Assembly: GCA_963791625.1 (NCBI GenBank)
Contig: CAWBTA010000006.1
Coordinates: 558,001 to 622,000 of the forward strand
Direction: 5' to 3'
Source: JANMCE01 sp963791625
GTDB lineage: Bacteria; Actinomycetota; Acidimicrobiia; Acidimicrobiales; Ilumatobacteraceae
Length of the DNA: 64,000 bases
Part shown: positions 26,333 to 36,026 of the stretch, one piece after another
Numbering within the stretch: position 1 is the stretch's first letter
Layout of the letters: every line of letters begins with the position of its first letter
Notes under the pieces: model-generated
What the model was told of the DNA's origin: nothing
Databases searched by the model: none
What the model saw: only the letters and a program-made list of their open reading frames with translations
Made by a program: the position numbers and the translations under genes

Positions 26333-26863
26333 ATGCTGTTCAAACACGGAGTGCTGGCGCTGCTCGATGGTGAGGATCGCCACGGCTACGACATCAAGGC
26401 AGCGTTTCAGGAGCGCACCGGGGGTGTGTGGGCGGTCAATGTAGGTCAGGTCTACGCGACTCTCAGTCGGCTCGAGCGTGACGGACTGGTCGCCGAGGTT
26501 GATGGTGCCAGTGACGATCGACGCGTGTATCGGATCACCGATTCGGGCCGAGCGCAGCTCACGGACTGGTACACCTCGCCAACCGGAGGTGAAGCGCCGG
26601 CTCGGGACGAATTGGCGCTCAAGGTGCTGCTGGCCATTGCCGCTGACGGTATTGACGTGAGCAACGTCATCCAGTCGCAACGCCGGGCCACGCTTGAACA
26701 GCTGCAGGGGTACACCCGTCAAAAAGCGGTGGCCGATCCAGTCACAGACCTGGCGTGGACGCTGCTGCTTGATGTGTTCGTGTTGAAAGCCGAAGCCGAA
26801 CTGCGTTGGCTTGATCTGTGCGAAGCCCGACTGCGTCATCGTGATCAGGAGCTGGCGAAGTGA
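26333..26863 (+). CDS. PadR-family transcriptional regulator
   Basis: A 176-residue repressor. The winged helix (about 1-85) has FKHGVLALLDGEDRHGYDIK and VNVGQVYATLSRLERDGLV, the standard PadR pattern, and DRRVYRITDSGR as the wing. The C-terminal part (about 95-176) is the helical Vir_act_alpha_C dimerization region. ATG 26333 matches family N-termini; an earlier ATG at 26276 would read through the operator. It overlaps the ABC ATPase gene by 4 bp (GTGA) and probably represses this exporter until a ligand, often a toxic compound or drug, is bound. Confidence 0.93.
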   Translation: MLFKHGVLALLDGEDRHGYDIKAAFQERTGGVWAVNVGQVYATLSRLERDGLVAEVDGASDDRRVYRITDSGRAQLTDWYTSPTGGEAPARDELALKVLLAIAADGIDVSNVIQSQRRATLEQLQGYTRQKAVADPVTDLAWTLLLDVFVLKAEAELRWLDLCEARLRHRDQELAK

Positions 26864-27579
26864 GTGCCGTTCTCGTCCTTGACCGGGTCACCAAACGACA
26901 CGGTGACGGTCGCACTGTGGTGGATGCGTTGGTGAACGTTTCTCTCTCCGTGCAGCCTGGTGAGCTGGTGGCGGTCATGGGCCCCAGTGGGTCGGGCAAG
27001 TCAACGCTGCTCGGCCTCTCCGGAGGTCTCGATACACCGAGCGAAGGGCGCGTCACCATTGGCGACGTCGACCTCGCCAGTCAATCGATTTCGCAGCTCG
27101 CAGGTATGCGTCGTCGCCGCATCGGGTTCGTTTTCCAAGACTTCAACTTGGTGCCGGGCCTGAGCGCGATTGAGAACGTGAGTCTGCCGATGGAGCTGGA
27201 TCACGTGCCGTTGAAATCGGCTCGATCACAGGCCGCCGACGCGCTCGAACTGGTCGGGCTGTCCGACCTGGCCAAACGCTTTCCCGAGGAGCTATCCGGC
27301 GGTGAACAGCAGCGCGTCGCAATCGCCCGAGCCGTGGTGGGGGAGCGCCAGCTGCTTCTTGCTGACGAGCCAACGGGAGCGCTCGACACACTGACCGGTG
27401 AGAACGTGATGCGGCTTCTGCGTCATTCCTGCGATCAACGGAACGTGGCGACCATCATTGTCACCCACAACCCGACCCACGCAGCATGGGCGGACCGCAT
27501 CGTGTTTCTTCGCGACGGCCACATCGTGGACCAAACTTCGCCAACGGGCCCCGATGTGCTCCTCGCCGAAAGGTACTGA
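26860..27579 (+). CDS. MacB/LolD-type ABC transporter ATP-binding protein
   Basis: A 239-residue ATPase. Walker A GPSGSGKST, Q-loop FQDFNLVPGLSAIENV (typical of LolD/MacB/BceA types), signature LSGGEQQRV, Walker B LLLADEPTGALD and switch H in IVTHNPT are all present. It is coupled to PadR by a 4-bp overlap and to the FtsX-like permease gene by one base of spacing. Such ATPases drive mechanotransmission or efflux through FtsX-type membrane proteins rather than classic import. Confidence 0.93.
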   Translation: MSAVLVLDRVTKRHGDGRTVVDALVNVSLSVQPGELVAVMGPSGSGKSTLLGLSGGLDTPSEGRVTIGDVDLASQSISQLAGMRRRRIGFVFQDFNLVPGLSAIENVSLPMELDHVPLKSARSQAADALELVGLSDLAKRFPEELSGGEQQRVAIARAVVGERQLLLADEPTGALDTLTGENVMRLLRHSCDQRNVATIIVTHNPTHAAWADRIVFLRDGHIVDQTSPTGPDVLLAERY

Positions 27580-27580
27580 C

Positions 27581-30023
27581 ATGCGCCGCCCCGACCTCGT
27601 CGCCACCGCCCGCGTTCGCGGCCCGACAAATGAAACGACATCGCGGGTCCACCGTGCTGCTCGCCCTGCTCGTTGCCGCACCGGTGGGGCTCGCAACGTG
27701 GTCGATGTCGATCCTTCCCACCGTCAACCCGACCGCGGCTGACCAGATCGCAGGTCAGTTGGGGAAGGCGGACCTCCGTGGGTTTGGGAGTCCGCTTGCT
27801 GTGCCCGACAACCTGCCTGCCGGGTCGGTTGTGGAGCTGGTGCAGTTCTCGCCCGAATCGATTGACGTGGGCGGCGAGCTGATCAGCGTGAACGTTCGTC
27901 GAATTCAGCCCAATGCAATGCTCGAACAATCACGCTCGGTTCTGTTGTCCGGACGATGGCCGAACACGGCTGGCGAAGCAGCAGTGTCGCCGCGCCTTGC
28001 CAAAGATCTGCGGCTGCGTGAAGGTGCATATCTCGGTGTCGGTGACACTGCCAGAACGATTGTTGGGATCGTGCGCACGCCGCTCGATCGAAATGGATAT
28101 GACGTACGCCTGGTGGAGGCTCCCGTCGACAGTCAGCACAGCTACTCGGAGCTCCTCGTGAAGCTTCCCGCCCGCAGCAACCCTGAACAGGTGACATCGT
28201 CGATGACGTCAGGCGGCTGGGAATCTCGGGTGGGCTACGCCGGTGTCAACCGATCGGACAACGGAGTCTCGTTGTTGGCGGAACTCTTGCCGCTCACCGA
28301 GGTCGTGCTTATTGCCGCTGCGCTGTTCACCGTGACGGCAGCAAGGCAGCGGCGCATGCTGGGGTTGATGAGCGCAGTCGGGGCGTCTGCTCGCCAATGC
28401 GCTCTGGTCGTGCTCTCGCACGCCGCACTGGTTGGCGTCACCGGCTCGGCCCTCGGGGTGGGCGCTGGACTGGCGATCGCCACCACCTTCCGGCAATGGC
28501 TGGCCGGCCGGCAAGCGTTTGTGGCCGACTCGCTCCGAGTGCCCGTCGGCTGGGTTGCGCTGAGCGCGCTCCTTGCCATCCTTGCGCTGGTTGCGGCCGC
28601 TGCCCGGCCCGCGATCGCCGCCGGCAGGGAGAGCGTCGCCGCATCGTTCAACCAAGGCTCGAGGACTTCCCACAAACCTCCGACAAGTTGGGTCCGCATC
28701 GCCATCGGTATGGCGCTTGGCGTGGCAGCGCTTGTTTTCGCCAACGGCGCGAAGGACACCGTGCGGGTTGTTGCGATTCTCGGAAGTTTGATCCTGCTGG
28801 TTGTCTCGGTTGGTATGGCGTCCGAGCGGCTGTTTGCCCACCTGGCGGATCGATCGTCCGGTCTGCGGCCTTCTCTGCGAATGGCGTTGCGCGACCTTGC
28901 CCGATCCCGCGGCCGAACCGGTCCGCTCACCATTGCGTTGGTTGCCGCCTTGACCCTCTCCGTCATGATGCTCACGATTCTCAGCTCGAACGAAGCTCAG
29001 AGTCGGGCGACGTATCGACCGGCGCTCGAACAGTCACAGGTGTTGATCGCCGCGCAGTCACAAGCGGCCGCCGATGCCGTTGCCAAGGCGATTGGTGCTC
29101 CTGTCACCCTTCCGTTGCGTGCTGCATTGGTCCCTGACGCTGCGGTGCCCGGTATGGAGCGATCAGCGTTCAGCGTGCAATCGAGTGCGGCGGGAATTCC
29201 CGCAGAAGTCTATGGAGTACAGAAGACGAAGAACGGCGTGATCACGTTCGAACTCGGAGGAACTGTCGGCATCGTTCGTCCTGAAGATGTCGGTATGTTC
29301 ACCTCCGTGAAGGATGCCGCGAATGATCTTGCCGCGGGCAAGGCGGTGGTGCTCTCGCCGGGATTGCTTCGTAACGATCGCGTCGAAGTGCACCCGGGAC
29401 AGATGAGCATTGCAGGTGTCGAGCATGTCGGGACGGCACGACCGCGCTACAGGGCGATGCCCGCAGTGCTGATCTCGCCCGAGACTGCCGCCGCCCAGGG
29501 GCTAGTCGTCGATACCGCAACGCCGGTTTCTTTCCTCGCCCGGGCTTCATCGCCACTCACGGCTCAGCAACGCCAAGACGCGCTCCTCGCCGCACAGCCG
29601 TTCCGACGTACGACCCTTTCTTTCGAGACCGGCTATCACGACAAGGGAGCCACCGTTCGGAACGTGCTCAGCCTCGCCGCGGTGCTCTTCTCCCTTGGAT
29701 TGATTGCGCTGATTGCGGCGTTGACCATTGCCGAGTCGGCCAGGGTGAGCGCGGTGCTTGCGTCTATCGGGGCCAGCCCCCGCATGCGCCGTAGCCAAGC
29801 GGCCGCCACCACGGGTGCCGTTGCTGCAGTGGCCTGCCTTGCGGCAGCTCCCGTCGGCGTCGTCATCGCTGCAGTAGCCAACAACGAAACGCCGTTTCAG
29901 CCACCGTTTGGCTTGCTCGCAGCGATGCTTCTCGGTCTCGTTCTGGTCGCCGGTTTCGCCGGAGCACTCTTCACCCGCAACGCCCCGTCGGTTGTCCTCA
30001 CGGGAAGCGGAAACTACTCCTAA
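27581..30023 (+). CDS. FtsX-like ABC permease, one-base frame break near the N-terminus
   Basis: The main frame encodes about 800 residues with two FtsX cores: a first helix MKRHRGSTVLLALLVAAP, an extracytoplasmic domain (about 50-250), helix groups around 260-400, a second set after RSRGRTGPLTIALVAALT, and three final helices. The best start is ATG 27581, one base after the ATPase stop and with an AAAGG site, giving MRRPDLVATA; but that frame differs from the main one. Deleting one C in GCCCGCG (about 27608-27612) gives MRRPDLVATAAFAARQMKRH, a normal N-terminus. ATG 27630 could also start translation but lacks a ribosome site. The last four bases overlap the convergent sortase gene. Confidence 0.85.
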
Positions 30024-30809
30024 GCCGCGACGGGAACGGCGTAGATCACGATGTTGTCGTCGTAGCGCTTTATGGCTGGGTTGAACTCGCCTCCACAGGT
30101 GATGAGTACGAGTGTCTCGTTCCCGGTGCGGGTCCAGATGCGCTCCGCGGGAAGCTCGCCCTTGTTGTACTGATTTCGCTCGACTGCTTCGTAGGTGCGG
30201 CTTCCGCCATCGGACAGTTGCACGTTGATGCGGTCGCCGGGTTCGATTGTCGCCAGATCGGCGAACGGTCCAAGGGAACCGTTCCACGACACATGGGCGG
30301 CCAGTACGGTCGACCCGATTTCGCCGGGCGCCTGGCCGTAGCGGTACCAACCGATTTCCTTCTCGTTCGGAATCTCCAGCTGACCGTCTGGTTCGAGGCC
30401 GACCGATCGAACGTCTTTGGCCTTCAATCCGATCTTGGCTATGGAAAGCCCGACCGGTTCGATCGTGGCTTTGGGCGCTTCGACCGTCACCGAGAACTGG
30501 GGGCCGAGTTCTTTGGCCAGGGGAGAGCTCTCGGCGACCGTCGTGGTCGTAGCTGTTGCAACCGTTGTAGATGGCGCTGCCGACGACGGGGTGGGTGTTG
30601 CCAGGGGGGCGATGGTGGCGGGAGGGACTGGCGATGGTTACCGGCGGGACGGAGCGGACGGAGACTGACGTAGTGGTGCCGGTTCGCACGGCGAAGACGG
30701 CGAGGACGCTGCCGACCAGGAGGAAGGTGGCCGCCAGCATCCAGCGGTTGAAGGGCGACCCGAGCGGGCCGCCCTTCAGCGCACGAGACGTGCGGCGTTG
30801 ATCAGCCAC
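30020..30809 (-). CDS. class E/F-type sortase with frame break in its linker
   Basis: A sortase covalently anchors proteins to the wall. The catalytic part, intact in one frame (to 30020), has the histidine in VLAAHVSW, the cysteine in LVLITCGGEF (TLxTC-like) and the arginine in AIKRYDDN. Upstream, a second frame starts at GTG 30809, overlapping the DUF4397 stop, and encodes a cytoplasmic tail and one membrane helix (MLAATFLLVGSVLAVFAV). The two frames differ by one base; the switch lies in the Pro/Thr linker, perhaps at a six-C run near 30606. Without the extra base this is a standard membrane-anchored sortase of about 262 residues. Confidence 0.8.
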
Positions 30810-31608
30810 GTACCCGGCGGCGAGCAACGAGCCCACCGGCCAGACCGAACATGGCGAGGGCGGCAACACCGGCAAGCACAGCGTCCGAAGAGGACGAGGT
30901 GGGCAGGGCACTGTTGCCGGTGTTGACCTTTGTCGGGCTGCCACCGAGACCGGTGATGGTCTGGGTGTAGAACGTGAAGGTCTTGGCCTCAAGCGAACCA
31001 ACGGCGTAGACGATCAGGTTGGTGCCGGCCTTGAGGTCAACCGTGGGGACGTCGGCAATCGGGTCCTTGCCGGTCGGGGCAACCTTGGCGCCAGCGATGG
31101 ATCCGGCGGCAAGAGCAGCCGAGCCTTCCTTGCCATTGGCCAGGTTGGTGAACGGGCGAGCCGCACCGAGCACGATGTCAACGGCGGGAGCTGCCGCCGT
31201 GTGGCGCACGGTGAGGCGACCCTTTCCGGCTTCAAGTGCAGCGGTGTCATTCTTGAACGGTGTGAGCGTCGGCTTGCCGGCCGCGTCGAGGTGCGCAACA
31301 ACCGTGTAGTTGCCCGAGGCGGGCACGTCGAACGCCGCGACCGGTCCAATGGCGACATCGGTCTTGCCTGCGAGGCGCACTTCGAGGTTCTTCAACGTTT
31401 TGCCGGCGAAGGACGTGAGGTCCTGCATCTTGCCGGGCTCGAAGTTCGGGATGACAACCTTGCCGTCAACCAGGACGTCCACCGGGGTGCCGGGGATGCC
31501 GTGGAGCAGCATGATGGTGGCAGCAGGAGCAGTCTGGGCTCCAGCAGCGGTGGGGGCTGCGAACAATGCGGCGACAGCAGCAAAGCCCACTGCGAGAAAT
31601 CGCTTCAT
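30802..31608 (-). CDS. DUF4397 surface protein with sortase-like C-terminal anchor
   Basis: A 268-residue exported protein. A signal peptide (MKRFLAVGFAAVAALFAAPTAAGAQ) is followed by two DUF4397 beta domains (about 27-120 and 125-220; HGIPGTPVDVLVDG is the family signature). The C-terminus has LPTSS, a hydrophobic stretch (AVLAGVAALAMFGLAGGLVA) and RRRVRG, the layout of a sortase sorting signal, though LPTSS lacks the usual TG. The adjacent sortase overlaps by 8 bp, which supports an enzyme-substrate pair. ATG 31608 was chosen over the longer open frame, which has no signal character. Confidence 0.88.
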   Translation of the reverse strand: MKRFLAVGFAAVAALFAAPTAAGAQTAPAATIMLLHGIPGTPVDVLVDGKVVIPNFEPGKMQDLTSFAGKTLKNLEVRLAGKTDVAIGPVAAFDVPASGNYTVVAHLDAAGKPTLTPFKNDTAALEAGKGRLTVRHTAAAPAVDIVLGAARPFTNLANGKEGSAALAAGSIAGAKVAPTGKDPIADVPTVDLKAGTNLIVYAVGSLEAKTFTFYTQTITGLGGSPTKVNTGNSALPTSSSSDAVLAGVAALAMFGLAGGLVARRRVRG

Positions 31609-31705
31609 AATGTGACCTTCCGGGTTTAGTAGTGACAAGCGGACGGAGTTCGTCGCTGCGGTCATATCGGATTGGTCGTTTCGCGATTTCTCTAACTTCC
31701 AGGCT

Positions 31706-32986
31706 TCAGCCGGCGATGGCCGCGGCTGCCGCAGCCGCTCCTCCGGCCGATGCGATGGTCCGTGCCAGCTCCTTGGCCCGAACGGTCGCACCATTGGTCA
31801 GGACCTCGGTCACGGCATCCACCAGTTGCTCGGGGGTCAACGAATTCGGTGCGAGTGCGATGCCGAGTGAGGTTCGCTCGATTGCAGCCGCGCCGGCGAA
31901 CTGATCGGTGGAGAAGGGCAGCACGACGGTTGGCACGCCCGCGGTTGCGGCTTCGGTAACGCTGCCGTTGCCACCGTGATGGATGAAGACGTCGGTGTGT
32001 TCGAGCAGGGCGACCTGGGGAAGATGTCGCGCAACCAGCGCACCACTCGGCAGCGGGCCGATCTCGGCGAGCGTGCTGCTGCCGTGGGCGAGGGCCAGGC
32101 GCCAGCCACCGAGCTGTGCGGCACGAGCAGCGGTCGCCAGAACGTCGCTTCGGGCGCTCAGGAACGAGCCGAGCGCGACCATGACCCGGGGGCCCGGACC
32201 GGTGGGTAACGCAACGTCGCCCAGGTGTTCGGTGCGCGCCAACGATCCGATGAACATGTGGTGATCGGGAAGCGGGCGACCGGGGTCATGCAACGCTTCG
32301 GGGTAGACGAAGATCGTGGGCTGACCGCCCGTGGACGTCAGATCGTCAAGCGGCAACCGGTGGGCGGCCCGACGGGTCAAGACGTCGTTGGCGGTAGTGG
32401 CCAGGTCTCGTACCGATGCGTGACAACGGGCCGCGAGGTCAAGGAGATCGACTGATTCAGGCTGGAGCGCGGTTGGCCACGTTGGTGGTAGCCCGTAGAC
32501 CTCGCCGGGGGCCGACAATGCACTCGGGTGGCCGAGCACCATGGTGGCCGGTTGGACGTCGAGTGCATGCAGGGCCACCCGGGCACCGAACGCGACGTGA
32601 TCTACGACCACCCGATCGGGCTGTACATCGAGCATGATTTCAGCGAGCCGATCAAGAACGCGATCGGGCTCGTGCAGCAGATCGTGTCGGCGGGCATCAG
32701 CCTGATAGCGCAACGTAGCCACGGGTCCGGCGCGGGTGGCATCAAAGAAGGCGCGGAGATGATTGTCCTCGCCGACGGGCTGTTTGTCGGCTTCGATCAC
32801 CCCGCTGTTACTTCCCTTGCCGAGGCGAAGTTCGACCCAGGTGAGGCCGGCCGCTTCGACCAGTGGACGCGTTGCCTGTCCGGTCGCTACGACAGCCTCG
32901 CCGTGCGTTGCGGCCCAGGCCTTGGCTACTTCGATCATGGGCAGGGCGTGCGATGCGTAGTCCGGGCTGACGACGAGCAACTTCAT
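31706..32986 (-). CDS. GT1/MGT-type glycosyltransferase
   Basis: A 426-residue UDP-glycosyltransferase-like protein of the macrolide-glycosyltransferase class. N-terminal MKLLVVSPDYASHALPMIEVA is the acceptor domain; the C-terminal donor site has DVFIHHGGNGSVTEAATAGVPTVVLPFSTDQ, the GT1 histidine-glycine signature. It overlaps the upstream glycosyltransferase by 4 bp. GT1 enzymes of this kind glycosylate lipophilic molecules such as sterols, carotenoids or polyketides. The acceptor cannot be named. Confidence 0.87.
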   Translation of the reverse strand: MKLLVVSPDYASHALPMIEVAKAWAATHGEAVVATGQATRPLVEAAGLTWVELRLGKGSNSGVIEADKQPVGEDNHLRAFFDATRAGPVATLRYQADARRHDLLHEPDRVLDRLAEIMLDVQPDRVVVDHVAFGARVALHALDVQPATMVLGHPSALSAPGEVYGLPPTWPTALQPESVDLLDLAARCHASVRDLATTANDVLTRRAAHRLPLDDLTSTGGQPTIFVYPEALHDPGRPLPDHHMFIGSLARTEHLGDVALPTGPGPRVMVALGSFLSARSDVLATAARAAQLGGWRLALAHGSSTLAEIGPLPSGALVARHLPQVALLEHTDVFIHHGGNGSVTEAATAGVPTVVLPFSTDQFAGAAAIERTSLGIALAPNSLTPEQLVDAVTEVLTNGATVRAKELARTIASAGGAAAAAAAIAG

Positions 32987-34914
32987 ACGGTCACCTCGGT
33001 CGGGAGGAGTTCTCGGTAGACCTGACCGAGCTGCTGGGCCATGCGCTCGACGCTGAGGTCGCGTTGCACCATCGCCACGGCCCGATCGCGGCGGCCGGGC
33101 TTGTCGACAAGACCGAGCGCCTGCACGATGGCGTCACGCAGATCGTTGATGACGAGGGTATTGCAGAGCACGCCATTGTCGCCATCAACCACGTACGTCT
33201 GCGGTCCGCCCCGCTCCGGTGCGACCACGACCAGTCCGCTGGCAAGGGCCTCGACGATCGCCAACCCGAATTCTTCCTTGTCGCTAGCGGCCACGTAGAT
33301 GCCGTTGTTGGCAGCGGCGAAAGCCATGAGATCACACACTGCGTGCGGTGGAAGGTGGCCGGCCAGGGTCACGAGGCCGGGGTTGGCGTCGACTGCACCA
33401 CGGCGGATCATTTCGATGGTCGACTGCTCATCGGGCGACGGGTGCACAATGTCGCCGCCCACCAGCACGATGTTGATCTTGTCGGCGAGCGCGTCGGAGG
33501 TGACGATGGCGTCAACGATGCGTTGCGGACCCTTGGTCGGGTTGAGTCGACCAACCGAGAGCACCCAGGGCAGATGGCGGCGGTCCTCGGGCAGCGCTTG
33601 GAGAACTCGCTCAACAGCCGACGCGGGACCGTTGGTCACGAGTCGCTGTAGCGCCCGTTCGACTTCAGCGACATCGACACCTTCGGCAATCATCGTTGAG
33701 CGGTCATCGAGGTCGATGGGGTCCACGCCGAGCAGTTCGACCAACTCGTGTTCGATGGTCGGTCGTGGCAGCAACGCGAGATGATCGGCCTGGGCTACCA
33801 GACGCTCAACCATACGGGCTCGGAACCAGAACTGCGCCGCCGCGTCTTCGATGGCGAAGCGGCTGCGGTCGAGGCGCCCGCTGTCCTGCAGTGTGTCGAT
33901 CACGATGTGCGGATCGGGCGCAGCCGTGAAGACCATGGGCTGCCCGAGCAGTCGTGCTGCCGCGGCAGCGGCCAGGGTGCCGACATCGGCCATGCGGAGA
34001 TGCCACACCACTTGGCGCCCGGCCAACGATTGACCGAGCTCCATGAAGCAGCGCTCGACTTCGGTGCGGTAGACCCATGCCTCTCTCCATGGCAGCATGC
34101 CGTCGGGACCGAAATCGATTCGTTCGAGCCGATGTCCGGGAGCAAGTTCTTCAACGTGGGCCTCGTCGCGGTGCCGCCGGGTCACCGTGATGACCTCGTC
34201 GATGCCGTCGACTTTGGCGAGCGAGGAGCCGAGAGAACGCAAGAGGGAGGCAATCCCGCCTGCGTCGCCGGAACCGAGGGATGAGCCGGAGCGGTCGAGG
34301 CGGGCGTGCAGATACGGTTGAATGACAACGATGCCGCGGCCTGTGGTTCGCAGCCGACGCGAGTGTTGATTACGCACGGGTGCAGCGGTTGTGCCGAGTG
34401 AAAGCGCGCTCGGCAGTGCGTCGAGCAATGCCTGGGCAATGGGGCTGAGTGCCTCGCGCCGATCATCGGTATCGGTGACGGTGCTGTTCGGATCTGAACG
34501 CGACCACTCCACGAGCGTGCGTTCTGCGAGCATGGCCGAAAAGCCACCGCCCAGCACGAGCCTGACCAGAGGAAGCACTGCGGCTGGCAACGGACGGCGG
34601 GCGGCCAGGGCCCACGCCGCATGACCGGCGAACGGCTCTTCGTTTTCGACAACGAGATCGAGCAAGGTCTGATCGGCGAGCGGGTCGGCCACCGCGCTCA
34701 GCGCGTGGATCGCAGCGATCGAGGAGAGGTTGTCGCCGCCGCGCAAAACTTCCACGAGCAGCCGGGCATCCTGCTCCGGTTGCGAGGAAACTGAGGCGGC
34801 AATTTGCAGATGGTGCGCGTGCTGAAGCGCCGCCGTGAGCCTCGGTTCACGCGCAACCAGCCGCATCGAAGCGAGGACATCGTTGACAGGATTACCGGCA
34901 ACATTCAAGGACAT
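32983..34914 (-). CDS. HEAT-repeat plus GT4 glycosyltransferase fusion
   Basis: A 643-residue protein in two parts. Residues about 20-170 are alpha-helical with HEAT-like pairs (LRGGDNLSSIAAIHALSAVADPLADQTLL), probably a protein-interaction region. From about 190 on it is a GT4 enzyme: GIVVIQPYLHARLDRSGSS opens the acceptor domain with a GDAGGIA loop, and LPWVLSVGRLNPTKGPQRIVD plus EEFGLAIVEALASGLVVVAPERGG form the donor site. The order resembles sucrose-synthase-like transferases. It overlaps the GT1 gene by 4 bp, so the two probably act on one product. Confidence 0.83.
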   Translation of the reverse strand: MSLNVAGNPVNDVLASMRLVAREPRLTAALQHAHHLQIAASVSSQPEQDARLLVEVLRGGDNLSSIAAIHALSAVADPLADQTLLDLVVENEEPFAGHAAWALAARRPLPAAVLPLVRLVLGGGFSAMLAERTLVEWSRSDPNSTVTDTDDRREALSPIAQALLDALPSALSLGTTAAPVRNQHSRRLRTTGRGIVVIQPYLHARLDRSGSSLGSGDAGGIASLLRSLGSSLAKVDGIDEVITVTRRHRDEAHVEELAPGHRLERIDFGPDGMLPWREAWVYRTEVERCFMELGQSLAGRQVVWHLRMADVGTLAAAAAARLLGQPMVFTAAPDPHIVIDTLQDSGRLDRSRFAIEDAAAQFWFRARMVERLVAQADHLALLPRPTIEHELVELLGVDPIDLDDRSTMIAEGVDVAEVERALQRLVTNGPASAVERVLQALPEDRRHLPWVLSVGRLNPTKGPQRIVDAIVTSDALADKINIVLVGGDIVHPSPDEQSTIEMIRRGAVDANPGLVTLAGHLPPHAVCDLMAFAAANNGIYVAASDKEEFGLAIVEALASGLVVVAPERGGPQTYVVDGDNGVLCNTLVINDLRDAIVQALGLVDKPGRRDRAVAMVQRDLSVERMAQQLGQVYRELLPTEVTV

Positions 34915-35075
34915 GACTGCTCCGATGTGTCGACCCGTGGGGGTGAGCGGGCTTGATCGACTCGAAGGACCCTACCGGCGGCTTTTGAGAATCTGCGGTC
35001 GGAGAAGGAATTCGTCCTAAATGCGACACCCGATGTTCATGCAACGATCGTGTTTCACCTGGAAGACTGCGAGCT

Positions 35076-36026
35076 ATGCGGGTTCGGGAAGCGGGGAGCC
35101 AAAATGTTGTGGCCGTAGCTGGCGAAGGCGGCGTCGCGGTGACGAACGCGACGCTGCACGCGAAAGCCTCGCCACTGTCGGTTGTCTTACTCGTCCTTGC
35201 CGCACTGATCTTCAGTACCGGTGGTCTTTTCGTGCGCAGCCTGGATCATCCGCGCGCCTGGACCACGGTGTTCTGGCGGTCGCTGGCCGCGTGCTGCAGT
35301 TTGGGTCTGCTGATCTGGTGGCGCGAACGCGCCAATGTCGTTCGGGCGGTGACCAGGATGATCAGGCCGGCTCTGGCCGTGGCGATGGCCTTCTCGGCGT
35401 CGTCGATCGGTATGGTCGTCGCGCTGTCGCGAACGAGCGTCGCCATCGTGCTCGTGATCTTTGCCCTCAGCCCGTTGGCTGCCGCGATCTTGGCGTGGGT
35501 GTTGATCGGCGAGCGGGTGCGCAACTACACCTGGCTCGCCATCGCTGTCACCATCGGTGGCGTGGTGTTCATGGTGTCGGGGTCGAACGCGAGGGGCTCG
35601 GTGATCGGTGCGCTCATCGCGCTCACGATTCCGCTGTCGTTCGGGTTCGGTGCCGTGATGATCCGTCGTCATGCCGACATCCAGATGGCACCGGCAATGC
35701 TGTGGGCGGCCGTCATCAGTCTGATCATTTCGGCGCCGTTCGCGCATCCGTTCGACATCAACCGTCACGACCTTGTGCTCCTCTTGTTCTTCGGGTTCGC
35801 CCAGCTCGGTGTTGGTCTCGCCGTTTTCAGTGTGGGCGCGGCCCGAGCCCCGGCCACCGACGTGGCGTTGCTTTCGATGCTGGAACCGATCATGGGTCCA
35901 GTCTGGGTATGGCTGTTCCGCGACGAGTACCCGGGCGTCCCCGCTCTGATTGGCGGAGGCATTGTGTTCGCGGCCCTCGCAGCGCACACCGTCTACGCCG
36001 CGTCTCGTACGACGGTGCGCTCATGA
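35076..36026 (+). CDS. EamA/DMT-superfamily membrane transporter
   Basis: A 316-residue ten-helix transporter with two EamA halves (about 30-160 and 180-310). Family motifs include FWRSLAACC in helix 2, LSPLAAAILAWVLIGE before the first half ends, and PIMGPVWVWLFRDEYPG in the second. These proteins move small metabolites out of the cell. The ATG at 35076 is used; a GTG at 35139 with a GAAGGCGG site is an alternative that removes a charged 21-residue tail. It overlaps the next gene by 4 bp. Confidence 0.88.
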   Translation: MRVREAGSQNVVAVAGEGGVAVTNATLHAKASPLSVVLLVLAALIFSTGGLFVRSLDHPRAWTTVFWRSLAACCSLGLLIWWRERANVVRAVTRMIRPALAVAMAFSASSIGMVVALSRTSVAIVLVIFALSPLAAAILAWVLIGERVRNYTWLAIAVTIGGVVFMVSGSNARGSVIGALIALTIPLSFGFGAVMIRRHADIQMAPAMLWAAVISLIISAPFAHPFDINRHDLVLLLFFGFAQLGVGLAVFSVGAARAPATDVALLSMLEPIMGPVWVWLFRDEYPGVPALIGGGIVFAALAAHTVYAASRTTVRS

